Part shown: positions 1-8,944 of the stretch, piece by piece
Numbering within the stretch: the first letter of the stretch is position 1
Layout: every line of letters starts with the position of its first letter
Assembly: GCA_942492625.1 (NCBI GenBank)
Contig: CALOFM010000006.1
Coordinates: 1-64,000 of the forward strand
From: Thiosymbion sp942492625
GTDB lineage: Bacteria > Pseudomonadota > Gammaproteobacteria > Chromatiales > Chromatiaceae
Reading direction: 5' to 3'
DNA length: 64,000 nucleotides
Position numbers and translations under genes: made by a program
The notes under the pieces: generated by a model
What the model saw: only the letters and a program-made list of their open reading frames with translations
What the model was told of the DNA's origin: nothing
The model's database searches: none

Positions 1-767
1 CCGCGCCGCATCGAGGTCCTGCGGACCCGCACCTGTGGCGACGAAGGTCCCGTAGACGGGAAATCCGCGCAGTCCGCTCGGGCCGTCGAGCCCCGTTCCC
101 TCGCTCAGCCGCAACCGATCCCTCAGTATGGGCCTGCCGTCTCTGCGCAGGCTGAACACAAGATCTGCCGTGCCTGTGTCGAAACGCTCGCCGACCACTG
201 GCCGTCCCAGGCTGTGCACCTCCCATCCGATGAACCTCGCATCACCGCAAAGTTCGACGGCGTTTTCGGCGCGCAGTTTCGCCCCTGGAAACAAGATATT
301 CTCCTGGGGGAACCACTCGAGCAGCCCCCCTCGGCTACCTTTAGACGTTGTTGCGCGATCTCCGCCTTACCCGCACTCCGGTAAAATTTCGCGGCCCCGG
401 GAGTGGTGACCAGCGCATGAGCGCCAGAAGCAACAATCAGCTCGATCTCGAGCCGGTCGCCGCCGACCACGCCCCCCGGCGGATGCAACAGGTAGAGATG
501 GCAGACGTTTCCCTCCGGATAAAAAGGCCGCTGAACCGTCAGCGGCCCGAACTGGTGTTTTCGCTTCAGGATTGTTCGTCCCGCTCTCACATCGAGCTCC
601 AGCTCGAGCCTGGCCAACCATCCTTCGGGAACCTTGGCCCCACATTCAAGAGAACCTCTCGGGTCGACCGTCGAAGCGGCTCTTCCCAAATGCCCGTTCA
701 TGTTCGATCGAGCTGACGGTGACATGAAAGATCTCTCCCCGCCGACCAGCCTATCGAGCAGATTCAC
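1..767 (-). pseudogene. ureD: Urease accessory protein UreD, frameshifted and cut by the window edge
   Basis: UreD helps UreF and UreG load nickel into apo-urease in the cytoplasm. The first ~140 residues read as UreD, with RPFYPEG, HPPGGVVGGD and TTPGAAKFYRS in order. The reading frame is then lost at a run of six C (325-330; G on the coding strand). In the neighbouring frame the protein resumes with LEWFPQENILFPGA, FIGWE and LGRPVVGERF and continues to base 1, so the last residues lie outside the window. Restoring one base in the homopolymer would mend the gene, so a sequencing error is as likely as a true mutation. The start at 767 is the longest option; an internal Met at 701 also fits the family length. 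It follows the urt genes on the same strand, and structural urease genes are expected to the left. Confidence 0.85.
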
Positions 768-814
768 TACGCGCCCGGTGGAGAGGATTATCGCCGCAAT
801 TGCAGGCGGGGCAA

Positions 815-1150
815 TCAGTTACCGCCCAGCTGCGTGAAGATGCAGTCGAGGGCCCGTTGATTGGTCCCGGTCGGATAGAAACTGTTGATGTCATTGGCAA
901 ACGTGGCCTTGTCGATTTCGCCCGCCGAGAGCTTGCTGGCCTCGTCGACGAAATAGACGTCGTTGCTGTTGAAATCCAGGAGATAGTCGATCGGCTGGTT
1001 TCCGATGCTGAGCTTGCCGCAGTTCGCAGAGACTTGATTGAGGAACGCGTTCGATTGCGCCCCCTCCGGTGCGACGAGACCCCCGCCGCAGCCCGAAAGC
1101 GCAAGGGTGGTGACAGCAAGGAAAAGGGCTTGGGGCTCGATGTGCTTCAT
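815..1150 (-). CDS. Small lipoprotein of unknown function between urtE and ureD
   Basis: A 111-residue protein with a clear lipoprotein signal: a basic/hydrophobic start, then the lipobox LSGC at about residues 19-22, followed by Gly-rich sequence. The mature part has one further pair of cysteines (near residues 44 and 102) that could form a disulfide. It is predicted to be a periplasm-facing lipid-anchored protein. I do not recognise the family. It lies on the same strand as the urea transporter and ureD, about 195 bases after urtE and 50 before ureD, so it could be part of a urea-utilisation transcript. No function is assigned. Confidence 0.6.
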   Translation of the reverse strand: MKHIEPQALFLAVTTLALSGCGGGLVAPEGAQSNAFLNQVSANCGKLSIGNQPIDYLLDFNSNDVYFVDEASKLSAGEIDKATFANDINSFYPTGTNQRALDCIFTQLGGN

Positions 1151-1345
1151 GGTCGGTGCTCGCCTTGATGGTGGATGCCGATCGTCGGATGATCACATGT
1201 GTGACTCGCCCGCGCACCGCCATGATATCCGCAAACGTCCGGATTCGCTTCGACGGGACGCGCGCTGCACATTCCATGCGGAGGTGCTTGCTACCCGTTC
1301 CAAGGGTACTTCAGCGCAGACATGCCATCCGAATACGCAGGCCGG

Positions 1346-2056
1346 CTAGACGGTGAGGTACGCCTTCACAAGCTCGCCACTCAGCTCTTGCATTGCGCCA
1401 GTCGCCATAACGCGCCCCCGGTCGAGGATGAGAAATCGGTCCGCCACCTTGCGGGCGAAGGGCAGCTTTTGTTCTACCAGGATCACCGTCAGCCCGATCT
1501 CCCGGTTCAGGCGCCGTATGATATCGCCGATCTCCTGCACGATGTTTGGCTGGATGCCCTCGGTAGGCTCATCCAAGATCAGAAGCTTCGGGTCCACCAC
1601 CAGGGCACGGCCGATGGCGAGCTGCTGCTGCTGACCGCCGGAGAGATCGCCGCCTCGGCGGCCGAGCATCTCCTTGAGCACCGGGAACAGATCGTAGATG
1701 AATTCGGGGATCTGCTTCTTGCGGTCCGCCCGCGCCGGAAGGCCGATCTGCAGGTTCTCTTCCACGGTCAGCAGCGGAAATATCTGCCGGCCCTGGGGAA
1801 CGTATCCGATGCCGAGCAGGGCGCGCTTTTCCGCCGCCAGCTTGGAGAGGTCTATGCCGTGGTACTCCATCGACCCGGAACGCAAAGGCAGCAGGCCCAT
1901 GATGCAGTCCATCAGGGTCGTCTTGCCCACGCCGTTGCGACCCATGACGCAGGTGCACTGTCCCTCCGGAATCTCGATGCCGAGGTCCCAGAGCGTATGG
2001 CTCTCGCCGTAAAACTGATTTAGGCCGCCAATTTTAAGCATCGCAGACAAACTCAT
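1346..2056 (-). CDS. urtE: Urea ABC transporter, ATP-binding subunit UrtE
   Basis: ATPase subunit of the five-gene high-affinity urea importer, paired with UrtD and related to LivF of branched-chain amino-acid transporters. The 236-residue protein shows Walker A GRNGVGKTT (about 39-47), the Q-loop region, the ABC signature LSGGQQQ, Walker B LLILDEP with TEGIQP after it, and a switch histidine replaced by the VEQ typical of the LivF/UrtE branch. The start overlaps the end of urtD by four bases (ATGA), indicating translational coupling. Last of the five urt genes. The assignment to urea rather than amino acids rests on the complete urtABCDE order and the neighbouring ureD. Confidence 0.95.
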   Translation of the reverse strand: MSLSAMLKIGGLNQFYGESHTLWDLGIEIPEGQCTCVMGRNGVGKTTLMDCIMGLLPLRSGSMEYHGIDLSKLAAEKRALLGIGYVPQGRQIFPLLTVEENLQIGLPARADRKKQIPEFIYDLFPVLKEMLGRRGGDLSGGQQQQLAIGRALVVDPKLLILDEPTEGIQPNIVQEIGDIIRRLNREIGLTVILVEQKLPFARKVADRFLILDRGRVMATGAMQELSGELVKAYLTV

Positions 2057-2883
2057 TCCCCCAGGTAGACTTCCACCACCTTGGGATCGTTCTGCACCTC
2101 GTCCATGGTCCCCTCCGCCAGCACGCTACCCTGGTGCAGCACGGTTACGCGTTTCGCGATGGACCGCACAAAGTCCATGTCGTGCTCGACGACGACCACC
2201 GAGTGCCTGCCCTCCAGAGACTTGAGCAGCTCGGCCGTACGGTCCATCTCCTGGTGGGTCATGCCCGCCACCGGCTCGTCGACCAGCAGCAGATGGGGAT
2301 CCTGCATCAAGAGCATGCCGATCTCCAGCCACTGCTTCTGACCGTGGGACAGGGCGCCGGCGTCCCGGTAAGCATTCTCGGCAAGGCCGATGATGCCCAG
2401 CACCTCGTCGATGCGGTCGCGCTGCTCGCCGGACAGCTTCGCGAACAGGGTCGGAAAGACCCGCTTGTCGCCGGCCATGGCCAGCTCCAGGTTCTCGATC
2501 ACCCGGTGGTGCTCGAAGACCGTGGGCTTCTGAAACTTGCGCCCGATGCCGATCTCCGCGATCTCGGACTCGGACAGGCGAAGCAGGTCGATCTTCTGGC
2601 CGAACGAGGCCGTCCCCGAGTCCGGACGGGTCTTGCCGGTGATGATGTCCATCATGGTGGTCTTGCCGGCCCCGTTGGGGCCGATGACGCACCGCAGCTC
2701 CCCGGCGTTGACATAGAAATTCAGGTCGTTGATGGCCTTGAAACCATCGAAGCTCACGTTCAGATCCTCCACGTAGAGGATGGCACCGCGGCTCACGTCC
2801 AGCTCCAGGTCCTTCACCGACCACATGAAGTCGAACTGCCGGTCGCGGCGCATGGCCTCCCGGAACTGGAGCAGCGTGCTCAT
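2053..2883 (-). CDS. urtD: Urea ABC transporter, ATP-binding subunit UrtD
   Basis: Second ATPase of the urea importer, LivG-like. The 276-residue protein has an N-terminal extension of ~30 residues before the ABC domain (YVEDLNVSFDGF), Walker A GPNGAGKTT, the branch-specific signature LSHGQKQWLEIG in place of LSGGQ, Walker B LLLVDEP followed by VAGMT, and the switch region VVVEHDMDFV. The LSHGQ signature and VAGMTxxE segment are characteristic of UrtD. It overlaps urtC by four bases and urtE by four bases, so the three cytoplasmic/membrane subunits are tightly coupled. Confidence 0.96.
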   Translation of the reverse strand: MSTLLQFREAMRRDRQFDFMWSVKDLELDVSRGAILYVEDLNVSFDGFKAINDLNFYVNAGELRCVIGPNGAGKTTMMDIITGKTRPDSGTASFGQKIDLLRLSESEIAEIGIGRKFQKPTVFEHHRVIENLELAMAGDKRVFPTLFAKLSGEQRDRIDEVLGIIGLAENAYRDAGALSHGQKQWLEIGMLLMQDPHLLLVDEPVAGMTHQEMDRTAELLKSLEGRHSVVVVEHDMDFVRSIAKRVTVLHQGSVLAEGTMDEVQNDPKVVEVYLGE

Positions 2884-3992
2884 GCCGCCGCCTCCGCCGG
2901 TTGCGGACGACTACGCCGCACCAATGCGAGCAGCCCGGCGATCCCCTTGGGCAGGAACAGGGTCACCAGGACGAACAGGCCGCCCAGGGCGAAGAGCCAG
3001 GCCTCGGGCATGACGCCGGTGAAGTACGTCTTTGCGTAGTTCACCAGGATGGCCCCGATCACAGCGCCGAAGAGGGTGGCGCGCCCGCCGATGGCCACCC
3101 AGATCACCAGCTCGATGGAGTTGAGCGGCGCGAACTCGCCGGGATTGATGATACCGACCTGCGGCACGTAGAGGGCGCCGGCCACACCCGCCAGGGCGGC
3201 GGAGAAGCTGAAGATCCAGAGCTTGACCCGCTCGACTCGGTAGCCGATGAAGCGGGTGCGAGACTCGGCATCGCGGATCGCCACCGCCACCCGCCCCAGG
3301 CGCGAGCCGACGATGTAGCGGCAGGCCATGTAACCCAGGGCCAGTGCGGCGGCAGAGGCAAGGAACAGACCGATCCGGGTGCCGTCGCTCTGCAGATCGA
3401 AGCCCAGGATGTCCTTGAAATCCGTGAGCCCGTTATTGCCTCCGAAGCCCATCTCGTTGCGGAAGAAGGCGAGCATCAGGGCATAGGTTAGGGCCTGGGT
3501 GATGATGGACAGATAGACGCCTGTAACCCGCGAACGAAACGCCAGCCAGCCGAAGACGAAGGCCAGCAGCCCGGGTACCAGCATTACCATCAGGGCCGCG
3601 AACCAGAACATGTCGAATCCTTGCCAGAACCAGGGCAGCTCCTGCCAGTTGAGAAAGACCATGAAGTCCGGCAGATCCGAATTGCCGTAGACTCCGCGGT
3701 CTCCGATCTGACGCATCAGGTACATGCCCATGGCGTAGCCGCCGAGAGCAAAGAAGGCGCCGTGGCCCAGGCTCAAAATGCCGAGGTACCCCCAGACCAA
3801 ATCCACCGCTACGGCAAGCAGCGCGTAGGTCAAGTACTTCCCGAGCAGGGTGACCGTGTAGGTGGACAGGTGCCAGGGGCTGGACTCCGGCACCACCAGA
3901 TTCATGATCGGCACGGCGACGGCGACGATCGCCAGCACCCACAGCATGACCTGTCCGCCGGTGTCGCCTTTCAATGCTCTTAGCAAACGCAT
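2880..3992 (-). CDS. urtC: Urea ABC transporter, permease UrtC
   Basis: Inner-membrane permease, LivM-like, which pairs with UrtB to form the urea channel. The 370-residue protein has about ten hydrophobic segments, the family segment GYLGILSLGHGAFFALGGYA after the second or third helix, a large polar loop (GVYGNSDLPDF) and the cytoplasmic coupling segment RDAESRTRFIGYRVERVK that contacts the ATPases. It overlaps urtD by four bases and follows urtB by three bases. Length and motif order match known UrtC. Confidence 0.96.
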   Translation of the reverse strand: MRLLRALKGDTGGQVMLWVLAIVAVAVPIMNLVVPESSPWHLSTYTVTLLGKYLTYALLAVAVDLVWGYLGILSLGHGAFFALGGYAMGMYLMRQIGDRGVYGNSDLPDFMVFLNWQELPWFWQGFDMFWFAALMVMLVPGLLAFVFGWLAFRSRVTGVYLSIITQALTYALMLAFFRNEMGFGGNNGLTDFKDILGFDLQSDGTRIGLFLASAAALALGYMACRYIVGSRLGRVAVAIRDAESRTRFIGYRVERVKLWIFSFSAALAGVAGALYVPQVGIINPGEFAPLNSIELVIWVAIGGRATLFGAVIGAILVNYAKTYFTGVMPEAWLFALGGLFVLVTLFLPKGIAGLLALVRRSRPQPAEAAA

Positions 3993-3995
3993 GTC

Positions 3996-5723
3996 TTAAG
4001 ACTCCGCCGCTCGCCCGCGCTGCGGGAACAGTCCCCGCGGGCGCTTCTGGATGAACAGGATGATGAACACCAGCACCAGAATCTTGGCCAGCACGGCCCC
4101 GGCCCAGGGCTCCAACACCTTGTTGGCGACTCCCAGCGTCATGCCGCCGATCAGGGTGCCCCAGAGGTTTCCGACGCCGCCGAACACCACGACCATGAAG
4201 GAGTCGATGATGTAGGCCTGCCCCATATTGGGGCCTACGTTGGTGAGCTGCGAAAGGGCGACACCGGCGACGCCGGCGATGCCCGCACCCAGACCGAAGG
4301 TCAGGGCGTCTACCCGCGCGGATCGCACACCCATGGCGCGTGCCATGGAACGGTTCTGGGAGACGGCCCGGACCTGCAGCCCCAATGCGGTGCGCTTGAG
4401 GATCAGCAGCAGACCCACGAACACGATCAGCGCGAAGAGGATCACGTAGATCCTGTTGTAGGTCAGGCTCAGGGCCGGGTTGATCTGCAGGGACCCGCTC
4501 ATCCAACCGGGGTTCTCCACGGCAACGTTCTGGGCGGATATAGTGGTGCGCACCAGCTGCTGCAGGATCAGGCTGATGCCGAAGGTAGCCAGCAGGGTCT
4601 CCAGCGGCCGCCCGTAGAGAAACCGGATCACCAGGCGCTCGATGGCGACGCCAAAGGCACCCGAGACCAGAAAGGCGGCGGGGATGGCCACGAACAAGGA
4701 GTATTCCATGGCGTTGGGCATGGCCTGCTGCACCAAGTAGGTGGTGTAGGCGCCGAGCATGATGAGCTCTCCGTGGGCCATATTGATAACGCCCATGACG
4801 CCGAAGGTAATGGCGAGCCCGATGGCGGCCAGCACCAGCACCGACCCCAGGCTCAGGCCGAAGAACAGGGTCTCGGCGGTTGCGTTCAGCTTGAGCTTGC
4901 GCTCGAGATCCTCAAGGGCCTCCGCCGCTGCCGCCTGCACTCGCAGGGTCTCGCCCTTGTCCCGCAGCGTCGCGAGGCGGTTGCGCACCACCGGCTCCAG
5001 GCTGCCGGACAGGCTGGAAACCGCGGCGAGGCGCACCTGCTCATCAGGGCTCGCGAGGTCCCCCAGGGCAATCGCAAGCTCGAGCGCGGCGTGCACCTCG
5101 GCGTCCTGCTCCCGCTCCAGGCGCACTCGAAGCTGCTCGAGCGTTCCCTCATCCAGCTTGTCCATCACCTCCTGCACCGCCCCCAGGCGGACCTGCGGGT
5201 CCGGATGGCCCAGGCTGAGTCCCGCGACGGCGGCCCGAAGCTGCCTGCGCATCTTGTTGTTGACACTGATCTTCTTGACGTCGCCTTTAGCGACATCACC
5301 CAGAGAATCGCCGCTCAGCGCGTCCGCAATCCGGTAGCCGTCCTCCTGCTTCTCGGCATAGACGACTAGCTTGTCGGCCCTGCGGTAGAAGAGCTGGCCA
5401 TTGAGCAAGGCGTCGAGGACCTCGGCCGCACGCTCGTCACCACTGGCGGCGATGGCCTCGGCGGCGGCGGCCTTTACTTTGAAGGACCTGCCGGTGAGCC
5501 CGGCCAGGGACTGCTCAAAGGATTGCTCGATAGGCTGCTCGAAGGATTTCTCAGGATATTGCCCGACCGATGGCTCGACCGCTGGGGCGTCCTCGGCATT
5601 TGCGGGCTCCAATACGCACAGACCCATCGCCAGAAAAACGCCGGCGATCACCAGCGACAACGGGCGTGTCGGCCCGCGCGCACGCTGGGATATCGGATGC
5701 CCGTAGGAAGATAGGAACCGCAT
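3996..5723 (-). CDS. urtB: Urea ABC transporter, permease UrtB with periplasmic N-terminal domain
   Basis: LivH-like permease of the urea importer. At 575 residues it is much longer than LivH (~300) because of an exported N-terminal region: a signal-like hydrophobic stretch ending ANA near residue 43, then ~230 Ala/Leu/Glu-rich residues resembling helical HEAT-like repeats (DPQVRLGAVQEV, SPDEQVRLAAVSSL). The extension is normal for proteobacterial UrtB. The permease part begins near residue 285 with LGSVLVLAAIGLAITFGVMG and VINMAHGELIMLGAY, and contains the coupling segment RAVSQNRSMARAMGV. It lies 71 bases after urtA, the spacing expected where a binding-protein gene is expressed more strongly than its permease. 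Confidence 0.95.
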   Translation of the reverse strand: MRFLSSYGHPISQRARGPTRPLSLVIAGVFLAMGLCVLEPANAEDAPAVEPSVGQYPEKSFEQPIEQSFEQSLAGLTGRSFKVKAAAAEAIAASGDERAAEVLDALLNGQLFYRRADKLVVYAEKQEDGYRIADALSGDSLGDVAKGDVKKISVNNKMRRQLRAAVAGLSLGHPDPQVRLGAVQEVMDKLDEGTLEQLRVRLEREQDAEVHAALELAIALGDLASPDEQVRLAAVSSLSGSLEPVVRNRLATLRDKGETLRVQAAAAEALEDLERKLKLNATAETLFFGLSLGSVLVLAAIGLAITFGVMGVINMAHGELIMLGAYTTYLVQQAMPNAMEYSLFVAIPAAFLVSGAFGVAIERLVIRFLYGRPLETLLATFGISLILQQLVRTTISAQNVAVENPGWMSGSLQINPALSLTYNRIYVILFALIVFVGLLLILKRTALGLQVRAVSQNRSMARAMGVRSARVDALTFGLGAGIAGVAGVALSQLTNVGPNMGQAYIIDSFMVVVFGGVGNLWGTLIGGMTLGVANKVLEPWAGAVLAKILVLVFIILFIQKRPRGLFPQRGRAAES

Positions 5724-5794
5724 GTTGGGGAGACTGCCTTTGTTCGGACCCCGGACGCGGGGGGAGCTCCGCGCCGGGGTGTCGGCTCAACAGA

Positions 5795-7090
5795 TCAGTA
5801 GTTCTGACCCGAGCATTTCTCGGTCTTGGTGTTGTAGTTGCCGCAGGAGATGGGTGGCGTCCAGTCGGCGATGATGTCCTTGGAGCCCGGGAGGTAATCG
5901 GACCAGGCGTCGCCCGGGACTTCCGCATCCGTCTGCCAAACCACCTCGAACTGGCCGTCTTCCTGGATCTCGCCGATCAACACCGGCTTGGTGACGTGGT
6001 GGTTCTTGAGCATCTCGGCGGTACCGCCGGTCAGGTTGGGGGTCTTGAGACCGATGATGGCCTCGACCACCTTGTCGGTATCCGTGCTGCCCGCCTTCTC
6101 CACCGCCTGAACCCACAGATTGAAGCCGATGACATGGGCCTCCATAGGGTCGTTGGTGACGCGCTTGTCGTCCTTGATGAAGCCATGCCAGGCACTAATG
6201 AGCTCGGCGTTGGCGGGGTCGTCCACGCTCATGAAGTAGTTCCAGGCGGCCAGGTGACCCACCAAGGGCCTGGTGTCGATGCCCGATAGCTCCTCCTCAC
6301 CCACGGAGAAGGCGACCACCGGGATGTCCTCGGCGGAGATGCCCTGGTTGCCCAACTCCTTGTAGAAGGGCACGTTGGCGTCGCCGTTGATGGTGGAGAC
6401 CACGGCGGTCTTCTTCCCCTCGGAGCCGAACTTCTTGATGTCGGCGACAATGGACTGCCAGTCGGAGTGCCCGAAAGGCGTGTAGTTGATCATGATGTCT
6501 CCCTCGGCCGCGCCCTTCTGCTTGAGGTAGGCCTCGACGATCTTGTTGGTGGTGCGGGGATAGACATAGTCTGTACCCGCCAGCACCCAGCGCTCGACGC
6601 CGACCTCGTTCATCAGGTAGTCGACCGCCGGGATGGCCTGCTGATTGGGCGCCGCCCCGGTGTAAAAGACGTTCTTCGAGGACTCCTCACCCTCGTACTG
6701 AACGGGGTAGAAGAGCAGGCCGTTGAGCTCCTCGAACACCGGCAGCACGGACTTTCGCGAGACCGAGGTCCAGCAGCCGAACACCGCCGCGACCTTCTCC
6801 TTCTCGATCAGTTCGCGGGCCTTCTCGGCGAACAAAGGCCAGTTGGAGGCCGGGTCCACGACCACCGCCTCGAGCTGCTTACCCAGCACGCCGCCCTTCT
6901 TGTTCTGCTCATCGATCAGCATGAGCATGGTATCTTTCAGCGTGGTCTCGCTGATGGCCATAGTGCCGGACAGCGAGTGCAGTATGCCGACCTTGATGGT
7001 ATCCGCCGCCGCCAGGGCACCGGACAGGCACAGGCCGATACCGGCGCTCAGGCCGATGATCGACTTCTCGATGAAGTTGCGTTTGGACAT
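5795..7090 (-). CDS. urtA: Urea ABC transporter, substrate-binding protein UrtA
   Basis: Periplasmic urea receptor of the importer. The start at 7090 (MSKRNF) gives a 431-residue precursor with a Sec signal ending AAA near residue 30, then KVGILHSLSGTMAISE, the entry segment of the UrtA/AmiC type I periplasmic-binding fold. Further family segments are VFGCWTSVSRKSVLPVFE, LFYPVQYEGEESSKNVFY, and GHSDWQSIV. Upstream in-frame codons to 7300 overlap the promoter elements and are rejected. A purine-rich GGGAGTGG sits eight bases before the start. It is first in the operon, and a sigma-54 promoter plus an NtrC-like site lie upstream, so nitrogen-limited expression is expected. Confidence 0.96.
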   Translation of the reverse strand: MSKRNFIEKSIIGLSAGIGLCLSGALAAADTIKVGILHSLSGTMAISETTLKDTMLMLIDEQNKKGGVLGKQLEAVVVDPASNWPLFAEKARELIEKEKVAAVFGCWTSVSRKSVLPVFEELNGLLFYPVQYEGEESSKNVFYTGAAPNQQAIPAVDYLMNEVGVERWVLAGTDYVYPRTTNKIVEAYLKQKGAAEGDIMINYTPFGHSDWQSIVADIKKFGSEGKKTAVVSTINGDANVPFYKELGNQGISAEDIPVVAFSVGEEELSGIDTRPLVGHLAAWNYFMSVDDPANAELISAWHGFIKDDKRVTNDPMEAHVIGFNLWVQAVEKAGSTDTDKVVEAIIGLKTPNLTGGTAEMLKNHHVTKPVLIGEIQEDGQFEVVWQTDAEVPGDAWSDYLPGSKDIIADWTPPISCGNYNTKTEKCSGQNY

Positions 7091-7159
7091 GCAATCCACT
7101 CCCGATGAGTTGTATCTATTTGACTGGGGTGCGCTGTGCACCAGCTCCCGAGAGCACAA

Positions 7160-7175
7160 GGCAAGCCGCGTGCCA
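7160..7175 (-). promoter_or_regulatory. Sigma-54 (-24/-12) promoter of the urt operon
   Basis: On the minus strand the sequence reads TGGCAC-GCGGC-TTGC, an exact match to the RpoN consensus TGGCAC-N5-TTGC with the invariant GG and GC ten bases apart. Transcription would begin near 7147, about 57 bases before the urtA start. RpoN promoters need an AAA+ activator, here probably NtrC. Confidence 0.85.
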
Positions 7176-7239
7176 GAGGCGCCATCCCTCTTATTTGAAA
7201 GCAGTTTTTCCGTACGCCCCACCAAGACCGAGGGTAAAG

Positions 7240-7256
7240 CGCACCAATTGCGTGCG
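7240..7256. promoter_or_regulatory. NtrC-type upstream activator site
   Basis: GCAC-CAATTGC-GTGC fits the NtrC dyad GCAC-N7-GTGC exactly. It sits ~95-110 bases upstream of the predicted sigma-54 start, the usual enhancer distance. A second dyad, GGTGC-N5-GCACC at 7128-7142, overlaps the start-site region and has the wrong spacing for NtrC. Confidence 0.7.
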
Positions 7257-7348
7257 GATGCCGACAGACACCGCGGGGATAATGCACAATAAAGGGGCAA
7301 CCCGATCTGGCCGAGATCCCGGATCGCCTGCTTGGTGAGTTACGCCGC

Positions 7349-7510
7349 ATGATTACGAAGGCGCGCGAGCAGATGCGGCAGAAGCTGCATGCCGCCATAG
7401 AGACGCCGCGTGCTCGGTTCTCCACCGGGCCGAAGGTGCTGGAAGCGGACTATGCGTGCGGGTGTGCCGGAGATGCCGGGTTCGTTCCTCACCCCAGCCT
7501 ACAGGACTAA
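7349..7510 (+). CDS. Possible short ORF or gene fragment
   Basis: An ATG-initiated frame of 53 codons (MITKAREQMRQK at the start, HPSLQD at the end) with GC-rich third positions like the surrounding genes. The same frame stays open ~65 bases further upstream with an amphipathic sequence (DLAEIPDRLLGELRR) but no good start. It could be the tail of a decayed gene between urtA and the porin. It overlaps the porin stop by four bases on the opposite strand. I do not recognise a family. Confidence 0.25.
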   Translation: MITKAREQMRQKLHAAIETPRARFSTGPKVLEADYACGCAGDAGFVPHPSLQD

Positions 7511-8880
7511 AGAATCGAAAAGTCGTAGTTCAGGATAAGCCTGTAGTCGCCAAAATCCACGGCATCCGGGCCGCTGGCGTTGATCAGCGCGGCGCGTGCG
7601 CGCAGCCAGAGTCCGCCGAGCTTGCCGTTCTTCGGCTTCCAGTCCAGCGTGAAGTCGAGCTCGTCCTTGTCGGCGCTGGCATTGTCGCCGCTGTCCGGGG
7701 TGTTGCCAACGGTGTAGTTGACGAAACCGCTGACGTCTTTCAGGCCGACGCGGGCGAAGTCATAGGCCAGGCCGAGGCGCCAGGAGTCTTCGCCGGCGCG
7801 GTCGAAGTCTTCGACGATGACCGAGTTATAGCTCGGCGTACCGCCCCAGGGCTTCTGGATGCCGCTGTTGTCGCCAGTCCGGGTGTAGGCCAGCGTCAAG
7901 TTGGCGCCGGCCAGCGAGGCGTCGAGCTTGACGCCGAGCTGATCGGTATTGAGAGCGCCGATCAAAGCATCGCCGACGCTCTGCTGGTTGGTGTATTGGC
8001 CGGACAGTCTCAGCTCCAGGTCCTCGCCGAGCTCGCGGTGGCCGGTGGCCTCGACATACAAGGTGTTGAAGGTGTTGTGACCGTACTCGTTGATCGCGCC
8101 GATGCGCGCGTTCTCCGACAAGTTGTAACGCCCGCCGATCATGCTGACGCCATCGTCCGTGCCTTCGGCGCCAGCCGCTTCGGACATGGGTTTGAAGGTG
8201 GTCTCGGTGCGTTTCCTGATCTTGTCCACATAGCCGAGCACGTAATTCAAGCGCTTGCTGGATCTGTCCAACAGTAAATAGGCCTCGAAGGTGTTCGGCG
8301 TCATGCGGATGTCGTGCTTGTTGATATAGGGCAGGGTAAGCCCCTGGCGAAACAGCCGTAACCGGCTGTCTCCGAAAGGCTTCACGGTGACGTAAGACTC
8401 TCCGAAGACGGTATAGCCGTCCTGCACCGGCGCGAGCAGCCCAGTGCCGGGCTTTTCCTCCGGCGCATAGAGCGGCTGGCTGGTATAGAGGGTCGCGCCG
8501 ATGCCGATCCGATCACGCCAAAGCCCGGATCGATAGTCCAGTGCGCCACCGATGGCCCAAGCGAGGCTGTCGGCACCCTCATCGCGGTTGCGCTCCAGAT
8601 AATAGGTACGAAAGTTGAAATCGAGCCTGCTGTCGCCGAGGAAAGATGAGGTCGGTGCCGGATCCACCTTGTCCGCGCTGGGTTTCGGTGCCTGTGGCTT
8701 GCCCAGCCCGTCGATCGGCGCATCCACCTCTGCGGCGGACTCCACCCGCGGCCCCTTGTGAGTCATATAGTCCGGCTCGCTGGCCAGAATCGAATCGGCG
8801 CATAGCCCGCCGATCAGCAAGACGACGAGATCTGCGCTCGCCGATCGCCGATCGCAACCACTACGCGCAGGAAACCGCAT
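7507..8880 (-). CDS. Outer-membrane porin, OprD/amide-porin-like
   Basis: A 457-residue precursor starting at 8880 (MRFPARSG), with a signal peptide ending SILAS near residue 33. A ~45-residue Pro/Lys-rich linker follows, then repeated alternating amphipathic strands (LDFNFRTYYLERN, ALDYRSGLWRDRIGIGATLYTSQPLYAPEE), and the chain closes on YDFSIL, ending in a hydrophobic residue. The RTYYLERN and GIGATLYTSQPLY segments are typical of OprD-family barrels. Frames further upstream to 9111 lack a signal and are rejected. It lies on the same strand, upstream of urtA, so it might admit urea or short amides across the outer membrane; that is inference from position. A specific-substrate porin of another kind is equally possible. 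Confidence 0.75.
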   Translation of the reverse strand: MRFPARSGCDRRSASADLVVLLIGGLCADSILASEPDYMTHKGPRVESAAEVDAPIDGLGKPQAPKPSADKVDPAPTSSFLGDSRLDFNFRTYYLERNRDEGADSLAWAIGGALDYRSGLWRDRIGIGATLYTSQPLYAPEEKPGTGLLAPVQDGYTVFGESYVTVKPFGDSRLRLFRQGLTLPYINKHDIRMTPNTFEAYLLLDRSSKRLNYVLGYVDKIRKRTETTFKPMSEAAGAEGTDDGVSMIGGRYNLSENARIGAINEYGHNTFNTLYVEATGHRELGEDLELRLSGQYTNQQSVGDALIGALNTDQLGVKLDASLAGANLTLAYTRTGDNSGIQKPWGGTPSYNSVIVEDFDRAGEDSWRLGLAYDFARVGLKDVSGFVNYTVGNTPDSGDNASADKDELDFTLDWKPKNGKLGGLWLRARAALINASGPDAVDFGDYRLILNYDFSIL

Positions 8881-8944
8881 TACATCGCCCCCTGAGATTG
8901 CACGGATACCGCATTGTATACGTTCGACCGCGACTGGCAGACGG

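Noticed and set aside
2134..3039. Long open frame on the + strand opposite urtD/urtC
   Set aside because: It is the antisense shadow of GC-rich genes; no family motifs, and the minus-strand genes are complete and tightly overlapping.
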